From Ensifer sp. LCM 4579 (GTDB lineage: Bacteria; Pseudomonadota; Alphaproteobacteria; Rhizobiales; Rhizobiaceae), in the NCBI RefSeq assembly GCF_001854885.1, contig NZ_MDDV01000022.1, forward strand, positions 1 to 38,428: a stretch of 38,428 nt of DNA, in the 5' to 3' direction. Every line of letters starts with the position of its first letter. Position 1 is the first letter of the stretch. Made by a program: the position numbers and the translations under genes. Positions 1-10,334 of this stretch are shown piece after piece. The notes under the pieces were generated by a model. It did no database searches and had not been told where the DNA came from. It saw nothing but the letters and a program-made list of their open reading frames with translations.

Positions 1-75
1 ACGCGCTACGACAAGACCGACAAAAGCTTCGCAGCCTTCGTCCATCTCTCAGCCGCCATGCGAGCCATCGCCTGA
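1..75 (+). CDS. IS5-family transposase, C-terminal fragment (cut by window edge)
   Basis: The reading frame enters from the window edge and ends in TGA after 24 residues, including RYDKTDKSF and HLSAAMRAIA. This is the usual C-terminus of rhizobial IS5-family DDE transposases encoded as a second reading frame. The catalytic DDE residues lie upstream, outside the window, so activity cannot be judged. An identical fragment lies on the minus strand at 38351-38428. Confidence 0.85.
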   Translation, partial: TRYDKTDKSFAAFVHLSAAMRAIA

Positions 76-89
76 ATGTCGACAGACCC
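1..89 (+). mobile_element. Right end of an IS5-family insertion sequence (left border copy)
   Basis: These bases hold the last codons of a transposase, a short tail and the IS terminus. The same sequence occurs in reverse complement at 38337-38428, which fixes the IS boundary: identity runs through GACAGACCC and a following TA, then stops. A TA dinucleotide at each junction fits the 2-bp target duplication of the IS427 group of the IS5 family. The rest of the element lies outside the window. The family call rests on the transposase C-terminus and the TA junction; the exact IS name is unknown. Confidence 0.85.
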
Positions 90-91
90 TA

Positions 92-1357
92 ATGCGCAGT
101 CATCGAAATGCAGTGCCCGATATTCTTTTTAACAAGGGAGATTGGTTCGCGACACAAGCGCAATGGAAAAAGCAACTCCTCGACGCCATCGAACGGAAAT
201 ATGGCGACGAATTACTAAACACTTCCACCACCGATCTAGCTCGATTTTACGCGAGCGATATGGCTTTCGAGGTGCCCCAAATCTATCCTGAGGATTTGGT
301 TGTGGATCAGCGCGAAACCCAGATCGAAACAGGCCGCGAAAACGGATGGGGAAGCGATCGGTCGCGGCCCTACTACATTACTGGCACGGCAGTGGATGTT
401 GAGATTCCTTTTACTGGCAACAAGCTCGGATTTGATATCCAGCCGACGACGCGCAATTTCAACAATCCACGAGCGGTCATTCGGGATGGCATTGTTTCAT
501 TTTCAATCACCGGGACTGACCTGAGTCCTGCACGGGTGAAACAAGAAATCGACAGAGTCGTGGGATCGATCAACGAACATCTTGCTTGGCTGACGAACGA
601 CGCAAAATCCTATAACAGCAGCTTAGAAGGCCTGGCGACGCAGGCGATTGAGCGCCGCAAAGAGAAGCTACTCAGGGATAAGTCCCTTGTTGCAGGGCTT
701 GGGTTCAAAATGAAAGAGCGTCCGGGTGCAAGTCAGACCTTTGCCGCTCCATCCGTTCGCCGGAACATTCGTCCGACTGTTCCGAGGCCCGCTGCCTCTC
801 GCGAACCTTTCAAGCCAGAGCCAATCCTCAGCAGTGAAGATTACGAGCATATCCTGTCCGTACTGGAAAATATGGTCGGGGTGATGGAGCAAAGTCCTGG
901 CGCATTTCGAGAAATCGACGAAGAGAGCTTGCGGACCCATTTCTTGGTCCAGCTCAATGGCCAATTTTTGGGCGACGCAACCGGAGAAACCTTCAATTAT
1001 GAGGGCAAGTCCGACATTCTCATCAAAGTCGATGGAAAGAACATTTTCGTAGGCGAATGCAAGTTCTGGACGGGTGAAAAAGGTTATCTCGAAACGTTGG
1101 ACCAGATTCTTTCGTATTTGAGTTGGCGAGACACCAAGGCTGCCGTTCTTGTTTTCAATCGCAACAAGGACTTCAGCGCGGTTCTTGCGAAGATTGAGGA
1201 AGCGACCCCGAGCCATCCCAATTTCAAAAAGACGGCGCGAAAACGCTCCGAAAGCAGTTGGACTTATCTGTTTGGGCACAAGGATGATGCGAATAGAGAG
1301 ATCACTATCACCGTTCAGGCGTATAATGTCCCCGAACGGATCAAGCCACGCCTTTGA
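92..1357 (+). CDS. PD-(D/E)XK nuclease-like protein at IS junction
   Basis: This 421-residue protein has no family name I recognise with certainty. The C-terminal third carries a convincing PD-(D/E)XK pattern: Asp308 in SDILI, then Glu322 and Lys324 in GECKFW, separated by a beta hairpin. This is typical of restriction endonuclease-like folds. The N-terminal 240 residues are mixed alpha/beta, followed by a Pro/Arg-rich linker around 235-260. There is no signal peptide or membrane segment. The ATG at 92 directly abuts the IS target TA, so no native ribosome binding site remains. The true N-terminus may have been lost or expression may depend on the IS. Base composition is lower in GC than in the metabolic genes, suggesting transfer. 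The neighbour downstream is a GIY-YIG protein. A defence or DNA-repair role is inference; the nuclease fold is well supported by motif. Confidence 0.7.
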   Translation: MRSHRNAVPDILFNKGDWFATQAQWKKQLLDAIERKYGDELLNTSTTDLARFYASDMAFEVPQIYPEDLVVDQRETQIETGRENGWGSDRSRPYYITGTAVDVEIPFTGNKLGFDIQPTTRNFNNPRAVIRDGIVSFSITGTDLSPARVKQEIDRVVGSINEHLAWLTNDAKSYNSSLEGLATQAIERRKEKLLRDKSLVAGLGFKMKERPGASQTFAAPSVRRNIRPTVPRPAASREPFKPEPILSSEDYEHILSVLENMVGVMEQSPGAFREIDEESLRTHFLVQLNGQFLGDATGETFNYEGKSDILIKVDGKNIFVGECKFWTGEKGYLETLDQILSYLSWRDTKAAVLVFNRNKDFSAVLAKIEEATPSHPNFKKTARKRSESSWTYLFGHKDDANREITITVQAYNVPERIKPRL

Positions 1358-1760
1358 GTGGTGCGTTGCGTTCGAATTGCTAGACGATCTCGTCTGCCCA
1401 GGTGCCTTTTTTTGGAAAAATATGGCGCCCCTAGATTTTGAAGCCTTGTTAGATCTACCAAGCGCTAGCGCCACTACCCTGGAGGTGTTGGCTGGGAAAT
1501 CGGTGAGGGCGATGTCACCGGAATAACTCGGTGGCCACGCCGCGCTTGCCAATGGCCTTGCTGCAACGATGATTGCCGACCCTAAAGAATGTTTCCTTTC
1601 CGGTAGAAAAGGTAGAAAGTCATTTCTCCAGATGATTTGCAGTGAACCAGCAAGTCCGAAGCCGATTTCCACTCCCAACTGCGCAACTCCCACGTCTGCC
1701 ATAATTGACACGGTGAATGCCCTTGCACAAATAGTCTTCGGTATTGAGAGGAAACTGCGT
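1358..1760 (+). other. Intergenic region, no supported gene
   Basis: About 400 bases lie between the two nuclease-like genes. Open frames here are short or run antisense through the flanking genes. The frame of the downstream gene stays open back to 1569, but that extension has a poor start context and atypical composition. A possible promoter lies at 1705-1733. Nothing else was seen. Confidence 0.5.
1705..1733 (+). promoter_or_regulatory. Possible sigma-70 promoter for the GIY-YIG gene
   Basis: A perfect TTGACA at 1705-1710 is followed after 17 bases by CAAATA at 1728-1733, a weak -10. The start codon is 28 bases further on. The match is decided mainly by the -35. Confidence 0.35.
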
Positions 1761-2606
1761 ATGAGGGATTCGCAACTAAATGCGGAGGTTCTCCTGAATC
1801 TCGGCTTCGTCGACGTAGGCAAATGGCAGCCGAAAGGAGATTCCATTGCTTACGTTCTTGACGGCGCAGACGCCCCAGCGAGCGAGGTTCTGTTGGACGC
1901 CCCCAACGCGCTTTATGCATTCGTGGGGGATGACCAGGTTGTCTATATCGGCAAGACCGCCCGCTCTATCAGGAAGCGATATGTCGGATACTGTCGACCG
2001 GGCAAAACACAGGCCACAAACCAGCGCTGCCATCGCAACATCAAAGCCGCGATTGCTGAAGGTACCGAGATCCGCATTTTTGTTTTTACGCCCATAACTC
2101 ACCTGCGATATTCCGATTTCGAGGTCAATCTAGCCGCTGGCCTCGAGGACAGCCTGATCCGGGAATTTGATCCCCCGTGGAACGGTAGGGACAGAGGGCA
2201 CCCGATCTCCGAAGACGCGGAACGCGAGGAAGTAGAAGAAGCCGAGTTTGGGGAATCGGGCGTCGTCGCGGTAGCCGATGCTTCGGAACCGCGGGCATCC
2301 GGCCAGGCTATGGCAACCTTCTCTGTGGTGCTCGGAGCTACATATTATGAAAAGGGGATTCTCAACCCAGGCGCCGAAGCCAGCGAATATCTCGGCAAGG
2401 AAGGCGACCCGATCCGCGTCCGGTTCAGTGATGGTAGCCAAACGGTCGTCTCGAAGATTAACAGGACGGCCAACCGGAACGGTGCTGTCCGGGTTATAGG
2501 CGGCAATGCCCAGATCGCCAGATGGTTTCAGAAGAACTTCGGCGAAGGCGACACCGTGCATGGCAGTGTAGTCGATCCGCATACTATAGAGTTGATTGCC
2601 GGCTAA
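1761..2606 (+). CDS. GIY-YIG nuclease-domain protein with C-terminal putative DNA-binding domain
   Basis: This is a 281-residue protein. The ATG at 1761 is chosen because AGAGGA lies 7 bases upstream and the longer frame (from 1569) adds 64 unlikely residues. Residues 49-142 form a GIY-YIG-like domain: LYAFV at 51-55 and VYIGK at 61-65 stand for the two strand motifs, Arg68/Arg71 follow, and Glu129 and Asn141 in the LEDSLI...PPWN segment match the catalytic Glu and Asn. An acidic linker at 150-165 leads to a second domain at about 185-280 rich in beta strands, reminiscent of B3/EcoRII-type DNA-binding barrels; that comparison is my inference. No methyltransferase is adjacent. A restriction or other defence nuclease is plausible, but a housekeeping DNA-processing role is not excluded. 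Confidence 0.75.
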   Translation: MRDSQLNAEVLLNLGFVDVGKWQPKGDSIAYVLDGADAPASEVLLDAPNALYAFVGDDQVVYIGKTARSIRKRYVGYCRPGKTQATNQRCHRNIKAAIAEGTEIRIFVFTPITHLRYSDFEVNLAAGLEDSLIREFDPPWNGRDRGHPISEDAEREEVEEAEFGESGVVAVADASEPRASGQAMATFSVVLGATYYEKGILNPGAEASEYLGKEGDPIRVRFSDGSQTVVSKINRTANRNGAVRVIGGNAQIARWFQKNFGEGDTVHGSVVDPHTIELIAG

Positions 2607-3056
2607 ACGGGGCATTGCTGGCGCGACGAGCGGTTGCAGGCTTTGCCGCACCCGTTGAGCCGGCTAAGCTGCTATAGGTCGCTACCACCGCGGGGTAGTT
2701 AGGATTGAGCAAAAGCTGATCCAGCTTGCCGCACCGCGCGTATTTTCCTGGCAAACGTGCGGCGAGAATCCGCTTCAGCCAAAGTTGCTGCGACAGCGGT
2801 GTCATCTTCCGACCCCAGAGCCGACTTTCATCCCTCGGCTTGAAAGTACCTTCGCCCGGGCATGTCTGTACGCAGCGACTTACGTTAAAGCCGTCGGACC
2901 GAAGGATTGGCTCCCATGGAAGCGGAAAAAGGGACGCTCAGCAGCCAACGAGGCCAAGATGACAACTGGTCCTTTACGCCCAAAATCCCGACCGCGCTCA
3001 TTCCGCAGGTATAACTCTGCTGCGGCGGGGTGAGTGGCAGGCGCAGCGAAAATGGC
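2607..3056. other. Intergenic region with only weak ORFs
   Basis: About 450 bases separate the GIY-YIG gene from the opp operon. A minus-strand frame of 73 codons (2584-2805) and short plus-strand frames around 2785-3033 are open, but none has a good ribosome binding site or a recognised domain. The stretch is best seen as decayed accessory DNA marking the inner edge of the transferred patch. Confidence 0.4.
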
Positions 3057-3073
3057 AGGCGCCGTTTGGCGCC

Positions 3074-3074
<1 letters not shown>
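3057..3074 (-). terminator. Hairpin at the end of the opp operon
   Basis: Reading the minus strand, AGGCGCC and GGCGCCT form a 7-bp stem with an AAAC loop beginning at the stop codon of the ATPase gene. ATTTT follows a few bases later. It is a plausible but not classic intrinsic terminator. Confidence 0.5.
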
Positions 3075-4675
<1,601 letters not shown>

Positions 4676-4676
4676 A

Positions 4677-5807
4677 TCAGCGGTCCTTCGGATCGAGCGC
4701 ATCGCGCAGGCCATCGCCGACGAAATTCAGCGAGAACAGCGTCATGACGAAGAATATGGCCGGGAAGATCAGCAGCCAGGGCGCCGACTGGATGTTGTTC
4801 GCTCCTTCGGAGATCAGCGCGCCCCAACTCGTCAGCGGCGCCTGCACTCCGAGGCCGAGGAAGGACAGGAAGCTTTCGAGCAGGATGACCTTCGGCACCA
4901 CGACGGTGACGAAGACGATCACCGGCCCGATCGTGTTCGGGATGATGTGACGGCGGATGATCTGCCAATCGCTGAGGCCGAGGGCCTGTGCGGCGCCTAC
5001 GAACTCCCGGCGCTTCAGCGCCAGCGTCTGGCCACGCACGATGCGCGCCATGTCCAGCCATTCGACCGCGCCGATCACCAGGAAGATCAGGATGAAGCTG
5101 CGGCCGAAGAAGACGACGAGCACGACGACGAGAAAGACGAAGGGCAGCGAGTAGAGGATCTCGACCAAGCGCATCATCACGTTGTCGATCCGCCCGCCGA
5201 TATAGCCCGACGTCGCTCCGTAGACGACGCCGATGCCGAGCGAGACGAGACTGGCGAGCAGGCCGACGGCGATCGAGATCTGCCCGCCGAGCATGACGCG
5301 GACAAGCAGGTCCCGGCCGTTCTGGTCAGTACCGAAGGGGAAATATTCGCGGTCCACCCGCCCCTCGACCTTCAGCGTGCGACCGTCGTCTTCGGTCGCG
5401 ACAACCTGTGTATCCTCGAACTCATTCGTCCGGTCGAAATAGCGCGTTGCGCGCGGATCGATCGGCTCGTCCGACGTGACCGTGGCCGAAAAGGTTCCCC
5501 CTTCCACCACGAATTCCTCGAGCGTGACGCGGGCACGGGTCGCGACACCTTCCATCACTCCCTGAAGCGTCGAAACGTCCGGACGCGGCTCGAGGCTAGG
5601 GCCGATCGACACATAGGACGGAAAGACCTGATCGTAGCTGTGCGGCGATAACAGGGGGCCGACGAAGGAGAAGAGCGCAATCAGCACCAGCATGACGCAG
5701 CCGGCCATGGCGGCACGGTTGCGGCGGAAGCGGATCGCCGCGAGCTGGAAGAGGCTGCGGCCCTTGGTCTCCGGCGAAGCAGCCGGGGTCTGGAGGATAT
5801 CAGTCAT
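4677..5807 (-). CDS. oppC: Oligopeptide ABC transporter permease OppC
   Basis: This 376-residue inner-membrane permease of the OppC/DppC family has one hydrophobic segment near 32-52, then the conserved permease domain from about 160 with five more segments and the EAA-type loop near RREFVGAAQALG. The start at 5807 overlaps the oppB stop by 8 bases. Between the first membrane segment and the permease domain there is an insertion of about 95 residues (60-155) that is rich in acidic residues and beta-like, likely facing the periplasm. It makes the protein longer than the roughly 300 residues usual for the family. It pairs with OppB to form the channel. Confidence 0.88.
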   Translation of the reverse strand: MTDILQTPAASPETKGRSLFQLAAIRFRRNRAAMAGCVMLVLIALFSFVGPLLSPHSYDQVFPSYVSIGPSLEPRPDVSTLQGVMEGVATRARVTLEEFVVEGGTFSATVTSDEPIDPRATRYFDRTNEFEDTQVVATEDDGRTLKVEGRVDREYFPFGTDQNGRDLLVRVMLGGQISIAVGLLASLVSLGIGVVYGATSGYIGGRIDNVMMRLVEILYSLPFVFLVVVLVVFFGRSFILIFLVIGAVEWLDMARIVRGQTLALKRREFVGAAQALGLSDWQIIRRHIIPNTIGPVIVFVTVVVPKVILLESFLSFLGLGVQAPLTSWGALISEGANNIQSAPWLLIFPAIFFVMTLFSLNFVGDGLRDALDPKDR

Positions 5808-6723
5808 GGCGGACCCTCGGATCGAGAAGGCCGTAGAGAATGTCGACCAGAAGATTGAAGACGATGACAAAGATGGCCACGAGGATCACGGTGCCCATGA
5901 CGAGCGTATAATCGCGGTTGATCGCACCGAGAACGAAATAGCGGCCGACGCCGGGAATGGTGAAGATCGTTTCCACGACTGCCGAGCCGGTCAGCAACGC
6001 CGCCGCGCAGGGCGCGAGATAGGAAACGACCGGCAACATGGCGCCGCGCATCGCATGCGTGACCACGACCGTGCGGGACGGAAGACCGTAGGCCTTCGCC
6101 GTGCGGATATGGTCGGTGTGGAGCGCCTCGATCATCGAGCCGCGCGTGAGCCTGGCGAAGACGGCGAGTTGCGGCAGTGCGAGCGCGATCATCGGCAGGA
6201 TCAGGAAGCGCAACGATCCGTCGCCCCAGCCTCCGGCAGGCAGCCACGAAAGGCTGATCGCAAAGATGAGCGTCAGCACCGGGCCGACGACGAAGTTCGG
6301 GACCGTAACGCCGATCGTCGAGACCGCCATGATCCCGAAGTCGAGGATGCTGTTCTGCCTGAGGGCTGCAATCGTGCCGGCGATGACACCGCCGACCACG
6401 GCCAGGAGCAGGGCGTAGAAGCCGAGTTCCATAGAATAGGGCAGGCCCTTGCCGATCAGCTGCGCGACGTTGTTGTCTTTATAGATGTAGCTCGGGCCGA
6501 AGTCGCCCGTCACCGCATTGCTGAGATAGTGAACATATTGGCGCCAGAGCGGCTGATCGAGCTGATAGGTCCTCATCAGGTTCTCCATCGTGGAGGGAGG
6601 GAGAGGACGCTCCAGGTTGAAGGGGCCGCCGGGGGCAAACCGCATCAGGAAGAAGGATATGGTGACGACGATGAACAGCGTCGGCACCGCACTCGCCAGT
6701 CGGCGAAGGACGAAGGGAATCAT
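5800..6723 (-). CDS. oppB: Oligopeptide ABC transporter permease OppB
   Basis: This 307-residue integral membrane protein has the usual OppB/DppB length. It has an N-terminal membrane anchor (IPFVLRRLASAVPTLF), a periplasmic stretch with the typical YQLDQPLWRQY segment, and five further membrane segments. The cytoplasmic loop HIRTAKAYGLPSRTV is the EAA motif that contacts the ATPase. The ATG at 6723 has GGAG upstream. It sits 50 bases after oppA and overlaps oppC by 8 bases, as expected for a coupled transporter operon. Confidence 0.9.
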   Translation of the reverse strand: MIPFVLRRLASAVPTLFIVVTISFFLMRFAPGGPFNLERPLPPSTMENLMRTYQLDQPLWRQYVHYLSNAVTGDFGPSYIYKDNNVAQLIGKGLPYSMELGFYALLLAVVGGVIAGTIAALRQNSILDFGIMAVSTIGVTVPNFVVGPVLTLIFAISLSWLPAGGWGDGSLRFLILPMIALALPQLAVFARLTRGSMIEALHTDHIRTAKAYGLPSRTVVVTHAMRGAMLPVVSYLAPCAAALLTGSAVVETIFTIPGVGRYFVLGAINRDYTLVMGTVILVAIFVIVFNLLVDILYGLLDPRVRHD

Positions 6724-6773
6724 GGACTTGCTCCGGAAGCGACGCGCGGGGGACCGCGCGTCGCCTCAGTTCG

Positions 6774-8372
6774 TTATTCGGCGACGCTCAGGAACCGGCT
6801 CAGGTGTTCGTTCGGCGCGTTGTCCTGCCAGCCTTGAACACGATCCGAGACGAGCCAGAGATCCGCCTGGGTCAGAAGCGGCGCGATCGGCTGTTCCTTC
6901 ATCAAGAGCGCTTCGGCCTCGTGGAGGATCTTCGAACGTTCGGCAGGATCCTGCTCCTCATAGGACTTCTTCATCAGTGCGTCGTATTCCGCATTTTCGA
7001 ACTTGCCGTAGTTGAACGTCTTGTTCGTGCTGATGCTGAGAGCGAGGAAGTTTTCCGCGTCGGCATAGTCCGCGACCCAGCCGGCGCGGGCGACGTTGAA
7101 CTTGCCACCTTCCTGCAGGTAGGCGTAATGCGACGACACGTCGAGGTTCACCAGCGAGACCTTGGCGCCGAAGGTGTTCTTCCACATGTCGGCAACGGCG
7201 GTTGCGACGCGCTCGTGGTTCGGATTGGTATTGTAGCGGATTTCAATATCGAGCGGCTTGCCGCCCTCGCCGTAACCCGCCTCCTTCATCAGTGCAACGG
7301 CCTGGTCTTCGCGGTCCAACTGCGACATGTCGGCAAAATCGGCCTTGGAAGGCTCGCCATAGCTCTCGATCCCCGGCGGCACCATGGAATAGGCCGGGAT
7401 CTGTGAACCACTATAGATTTCCTTGGCGATGAAATCGCGATCGACGGCCATCGACAAGGCCCGCCGCACGCGGACGTCGCTGTAGGGTTCCTGGCGCGTG
7501 TCGAAGGCATAATAGTAGGTCGCCAGCGTCGGCGAGACATGGACCTGATCACCATAGGACTGACGCAGGCGATCGATCTGGTCGGCGGAGAAGTTGTAGA
7601 CGAGATCCATCTCCTTGGCCTCGAAGCGGCGCACCGAGGCCGCCTGGTCGTCGATCGGATAGAAGATCACCTTGTCGAGCTTGACGTTGGCCGCATCCCA
7701 GTAGTTCGTGTTCTTCTCGACGGTCAGGCTGTCGTTCGGCACGTGTGCGGTCAGCCGGAAGGCGCCGTTCGATACCATCACGCCCGGCTTCACGAAATCG
7801 GCGCCATTCTTTTCGACGCTGGCCTTGCTGACCGGAAGCGCGGTCTGGTGCGCCAGCAGCTCCAGGAAGAAGGGGGTCGGGCGCTCGAGGGTGATTTCGA
7901 GCGTCTTTTCGTCCACGGCCTTCACCCCGAGCTGATCGACCGGCGCTTCACCCTTGTTGACCTTTTCGGCGTTCTTGATCGGGAAGAGAATGTTGGCGTA
8001 TTCGGCGGCCGTTTTCGGATCCTCGACGCGGCGGAACGAGAAGGCGAAGTCCTCGGCCGTCACCGGCGAGCCGTCCGACCATTTGGCATCGGCGCGCAGC
8101 TTGAACGTATAGACGGTGCCGTCATCCGACAGATCCCAGGTTTCGGCGGCACCCGGCACGATGTTGCCGGCGGCGTCGTAGATCGTCAGGCCTTCATAGA
8201 GGTCCTTGACGATGAATGCCTCGATATTGATGGAGGTGTGCGCCTGGTCGAGCGTCTGCGGCTCGCCGGCATTGCCGCGGTGGAGTACCGCTTCGGCAAG
8301 CGCCGGGCTTGCGCCGACGAGCAGCGAGCCGATGAGCGCGGCGGCACTAAGGTTGAGTTTCATTGAAGCCAT
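6774..8372 (-). CDS. oppA: Periplasmic oligopeptide-binding protein OppA
   Basis: This 532-residue solute-binding protein is in cluster C (family 5, SBP_bac_5). A signal peptide covers residues 1-26 (hydrophobic core LSAAALIGSLLVG, cleavage after ALA). The mature protein starts EAVLHRGNAGEPQTLDQ, typical of OppA/MppA. Further family segments are KWSDGSPVTAEDFAFSF and the C-terminal YNTNPNHE region. The ATG at 8372 is preferred because AAGGAG lies 7 bases upstream; the longer frame to 8444 would place the signal peptide 24 residues inside. It is first in the operon oppA-B-C-(DF) and binds peptides, perhaps including cell-wall peptides, in the periplasm. The peptide class cannot be told from sequence. 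Confidence 0.9.
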   Translation of the reverse strand: MASMKLNLSAAALIGSLLVGASPALAEAVLHRGNAGEPQTLDQAHTSINIEAFIVKDLYEGLTIYDAAGNIVPGAAETWDLSDDGTVYTFKLRADAKWSDGSPVTAEDFAFSFRRVEDPKTAAEYANILFPIKNAEKVNKGEAPVDQLGVKAVDEKTLEITLERPTPFFLELLAHQTALPVSKASVEKNGADFVKPGVMVSNGAFRLTAHVPNDSLTVEKNTNYWDAANVKLDKVIFYPIDDQAASVRRFEAKEMDLVYNFSADQIDRLRQSYGDQVHVSPTLATYYYAFDTRQEPYSDVRVRRALSMAVDRDFIAKEIYSGSQIPAYSMVPPGIESYGEPSKADFADMSQLDREDQAVALMKEAGYGEGGKPLDIEIRYNTNPNHERVATAVADMWKNTFGAKVSLVNLDVSSHYAYLQEGGKFNVARAGWVADYADAENFLALSISTNKTFNYGKFENAEYDALMKKSYEEQDPAERSKILHEAEALLMKEQPIAPLLTQADLWLVSDRVQGWQDNAPNEHLSRFLSVAE

Positions 8373-9206
8373 TTGTCTGCTCCTTCCCCTCTTTTTGGGT
8401 TGTGTTGATCGCAGGAGAGAAGTGCAAATTCTCACCAAAGGCAAGGCGATTTGTGTGGGACCATTGCACCCACTCTTATAAAAGCAAGACCTGATGATCT
8501 CTTTGGTTGTATTTCACCTGCGATGGATTCCATCGCTTTTGCGACGTGGACGGCCAGCTGAATTATGCGCCCGGTAACACCAACTGCAACGTTTTAGATT
8601 CCCGGCCGCCGCCGGCGTGGTTGCCGCGAACCGACTGTCATGCAAGCTTCATGAAACGATGACGCACTTTACGTAATATGCGGAAAGATTCCGACGTGCT
8701 TCGGTAATCTTATTGCGCGTCGCCGTCTCACACCCCTTCCGGCACTCTACTCGCGGAAACATTCGGCTTGCGCGTGACGATGGCCGCTGCCACGGCCTGA
8801 GACCACCACCAGAGGGCGAATGTCGCGATTTCTGGCGGTGCCATTCTTCATCCACAGTAAAAATGGCTGACGCACGTAAATCAAATGGGCGACGCGGCCG
8901 CCGGGCCCGTTGCCAAATGACCGGCATCAATTATTGTGCCGGTCACTGCAGCGCCGCGCGTCTTAGTCAGACGCGCAAAGGTCGCTGCAGCACTTCGAAT
9001 TGCTGCATGTCTTTGTCCTTAAATCGAGTTCGATTAAAAGAGACATGCAATAGGGCTCTCCACGCCGGTTTCTCGGTGCCGGACCGTCTTTCGCCGGGCA
9101 TCCGAAACGGACCGGGGAAGAGCTCGAACGCGCTTTCCCGGGCGAGACTTTCGTCCATCCATATCGCGGCGCCCGGAGTGAGGTGCCGGTCATCAGGGAG
9201 ATTCGA
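8373..9206. other. Long divergent intergenic region between oppA and the aldolase gene
   Basis: About 830 bases hold the divergent 5' regions of oppA (minus) and the aldolase (plus), plus a mosaic palindromic repeat at 8946-9053. A minus-strand frame of 93 codons (8649-8930) is Arg-rich with no ribosome binding site and looks like chance. I could not place a convincing promoter for either gene. Confidence 0.5.
8946..9053. repeat. Rhizobial mosaic palindromic intergenic repeat, copy 1 (full)
   Basis: There are two nested hairpins. The first has outer arms CTGCAGCG (8946-8953) and CGCTGCAG (8983-8990) around inner arms GCGCGTCT and AGACGCGC. The second has TGCATGTCT (9004-9012) and AGACATGCA (9041-9049). 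The first-hairpin motif recurs at 10259, 18237 and 38231. It resembles the RIME/ABC-type intergenic elements of Rhizobium and Sinorhizobium. Confidence 0.85.
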
Positions 9207-10250
9207 ATGGCATTGATCACGTTGCGGCAATTGCTCGACCATGCGGCGGAGAACGATTATGCGCTGCCGGCCTTCAATGTGAACAATCTCGAATATATAC
9301 AGGCGGTAATGCGTGCCGCCGACGCGACGGACTCTCCCGTTATCCTGCAGGCAAGCCGCGGCGCGCGCGCCTATGCGGGCGACGCGTTCCTGCGACACCT
9401 GATCCTCGGCGCGGCAGAGGAATATCCCCATATTCCGATCTGTCTCCATCTCGACCACGGCGACCAGCCGTCGACCTGCATTTCAGCGATCACCAACGGC
9501 TTCACCTCGGTGATGATGGACGGCTCGCTCGAGAAGGACGGCAAGACGGTTGCGAGCTATGAATACAATGTCGCCGTGACCGCCGAGGTGGTGAAGATCG
9601 CCCACGCGGCCGGCGTTTCCGTCGAAGGCGAACTCGGCTGCCTCGGCAATCTGGAGACGGGCGCGGGCGACAAGGAAGACGGTCATGGCTTCGAAGGCAA
9701 GCTGTCGCGCGAGGAACTGCTGACCGATCCCGATCAGGCGCTCGATTTCGTTTCCAGGACCGGTGTCGATGCGTTGGCCGTTGCGATCGGCACGAGCCAT
9801 GGCGCCTACAAGTTCACGCGCGCACCGGACGGCGACATCCTGTCGATCGAGACGATCGCCAAGATCAACAGGAAGCTGCCGAACACGCATCTCGTGATGC
9901 ACGGATCCTCCTCCGTCCCGGCCGATCTGCAGGAGCTTTTCAACGCCTATGGCGGCGAGATGAAGAAGACCTGGGGCGTGCCGGTCCCGGAGATCCAGAA
10001 GGCCATTCCGCTCGGGGTCCGCAAGGTCAATATCGACACCGACCTGCGCCTCGCCTTCACCGGCGAGATCCGCAAGCATCACCTGCAGAATCCCGACAAT
10101 TTCGACCCGCGCAACTATCTGAAGCCGGCGATCACGCACATGACGGAAGTCTGCAAGGAGCGGTTCGAAGCGTTCCGCGCGGCAGGCAAGGCTTCGAAGA
10201 TCCGCGTCCTTCGTCTGCCGGAGATGGCCAAGCGCTACGCGGCCGCCTGA
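9207..10250 (+). CDS. fba: Class II fructose-bisphosphate aldolase (Calvin-cycle subtype)
   Basis: This 347-residue zinc-dependent aldolase splits fructose 1,6-bisphosphate into dihydroxyacetone phosphate and glyceraldehyde 3-phosphate (or the reverse). Visible motifs are HLDHGD with catalytic Asp83 and zinc ligand His84, the GELGCLG glutamate, TSHGAYKF and MHGSSSVP with the other zinc-ligand histidines, and NIDTDLR in the phosphate-binding region. Length and the C-terminal [11 protein letters not shown] segment match the CbbA/FbaA Calvin subtype. The ATG at 9207 has AGGGAG upstream; an in-frame upstream start at 9183 is less likely. It stands alone, with no cbb genes next to it, so it probably serves glycolysis/gluconeogenesis. 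Confidence 0.95.
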   Translation: MALITLRQLLDHAAENDYALPAFNVNNLEYIQAVMRAADATDSPVILQASRGARAYAGDAFLRHLILGAAEEYPHIPICLHLDHGDQPSTCISAITNGFTSVMMDGSLEKDGKTVASYEYNVAVTAEVVKIAHAAGVSVEGELGCLGNLETGAGDKEDGHGFEGKLSREELLTDPDQALDFVSRTGVDALAVAIGTSHGAYKFTRAPDGDILSIETIAKINRKLPNTHLVMHGSSSVPADLQELFNAYGGEMKKTWGVPVPEIQKAIPLGVRKVNIDTDLRLAFTGEIRKHHLQNPDNFDPRNYLKPAITHMTEVCKERFEAFRAAGKASKIRVLRLPEMAKRYAAA

Positions 10251-10258
10251 CAGGCCCA

Positions 10259-10310
10259 CAGCACCGCGCGTCTGATCAGACGCGCGTGCCGCCGTAGCAC
10301 TTTGAATTGT
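10259..10310. repeat. Mosaic palindromic repeat, copy 2 (first hairpin only)
   Basis: It shares CCGCGCGTCTGA...CAGACGCGC and GTAGCACTTTGAATTG with copy 1. Its core, 10265-10286, is a perfect 22-base palindrome. The second hairpin is missing. It lies between the aldolase stop and its terminator, so it is probably transcribed. Confidence 0.75.
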
Positions 10311-10334
10311 TAGGATAGTCCGCTGACGTAAAAC

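Noticed and set aside
1569..1760. Upstream extension of the GIY-YIG gene
   Set aside because: ATG at 1761 has a good ribosome binding site and a promoter-like element lies inside the extension.
668..1846. Long minus-strand frame of 392 codons opposite the two nuclease-like genes
   Set aside because: Antisense to a gene with clear nuclease motifs, and its own translation shows no family features.
2584..2805. Minus-strand frame of 73 codons between the GIY-YIG gene and the opp operon
   Set aside because: The only purine-rich stretch directly touches the ATG, there is no recognised domain, and the end overlaps a better-supported gene. It could be a remnant but is not supported as a gene.
8649..8930. 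Minus-strand frame of 93 codons upstream of the aldolase
   Set aside because: Arg-rich translation, no ribosome binding site, no domain; probably chance in GC-rich DNA.
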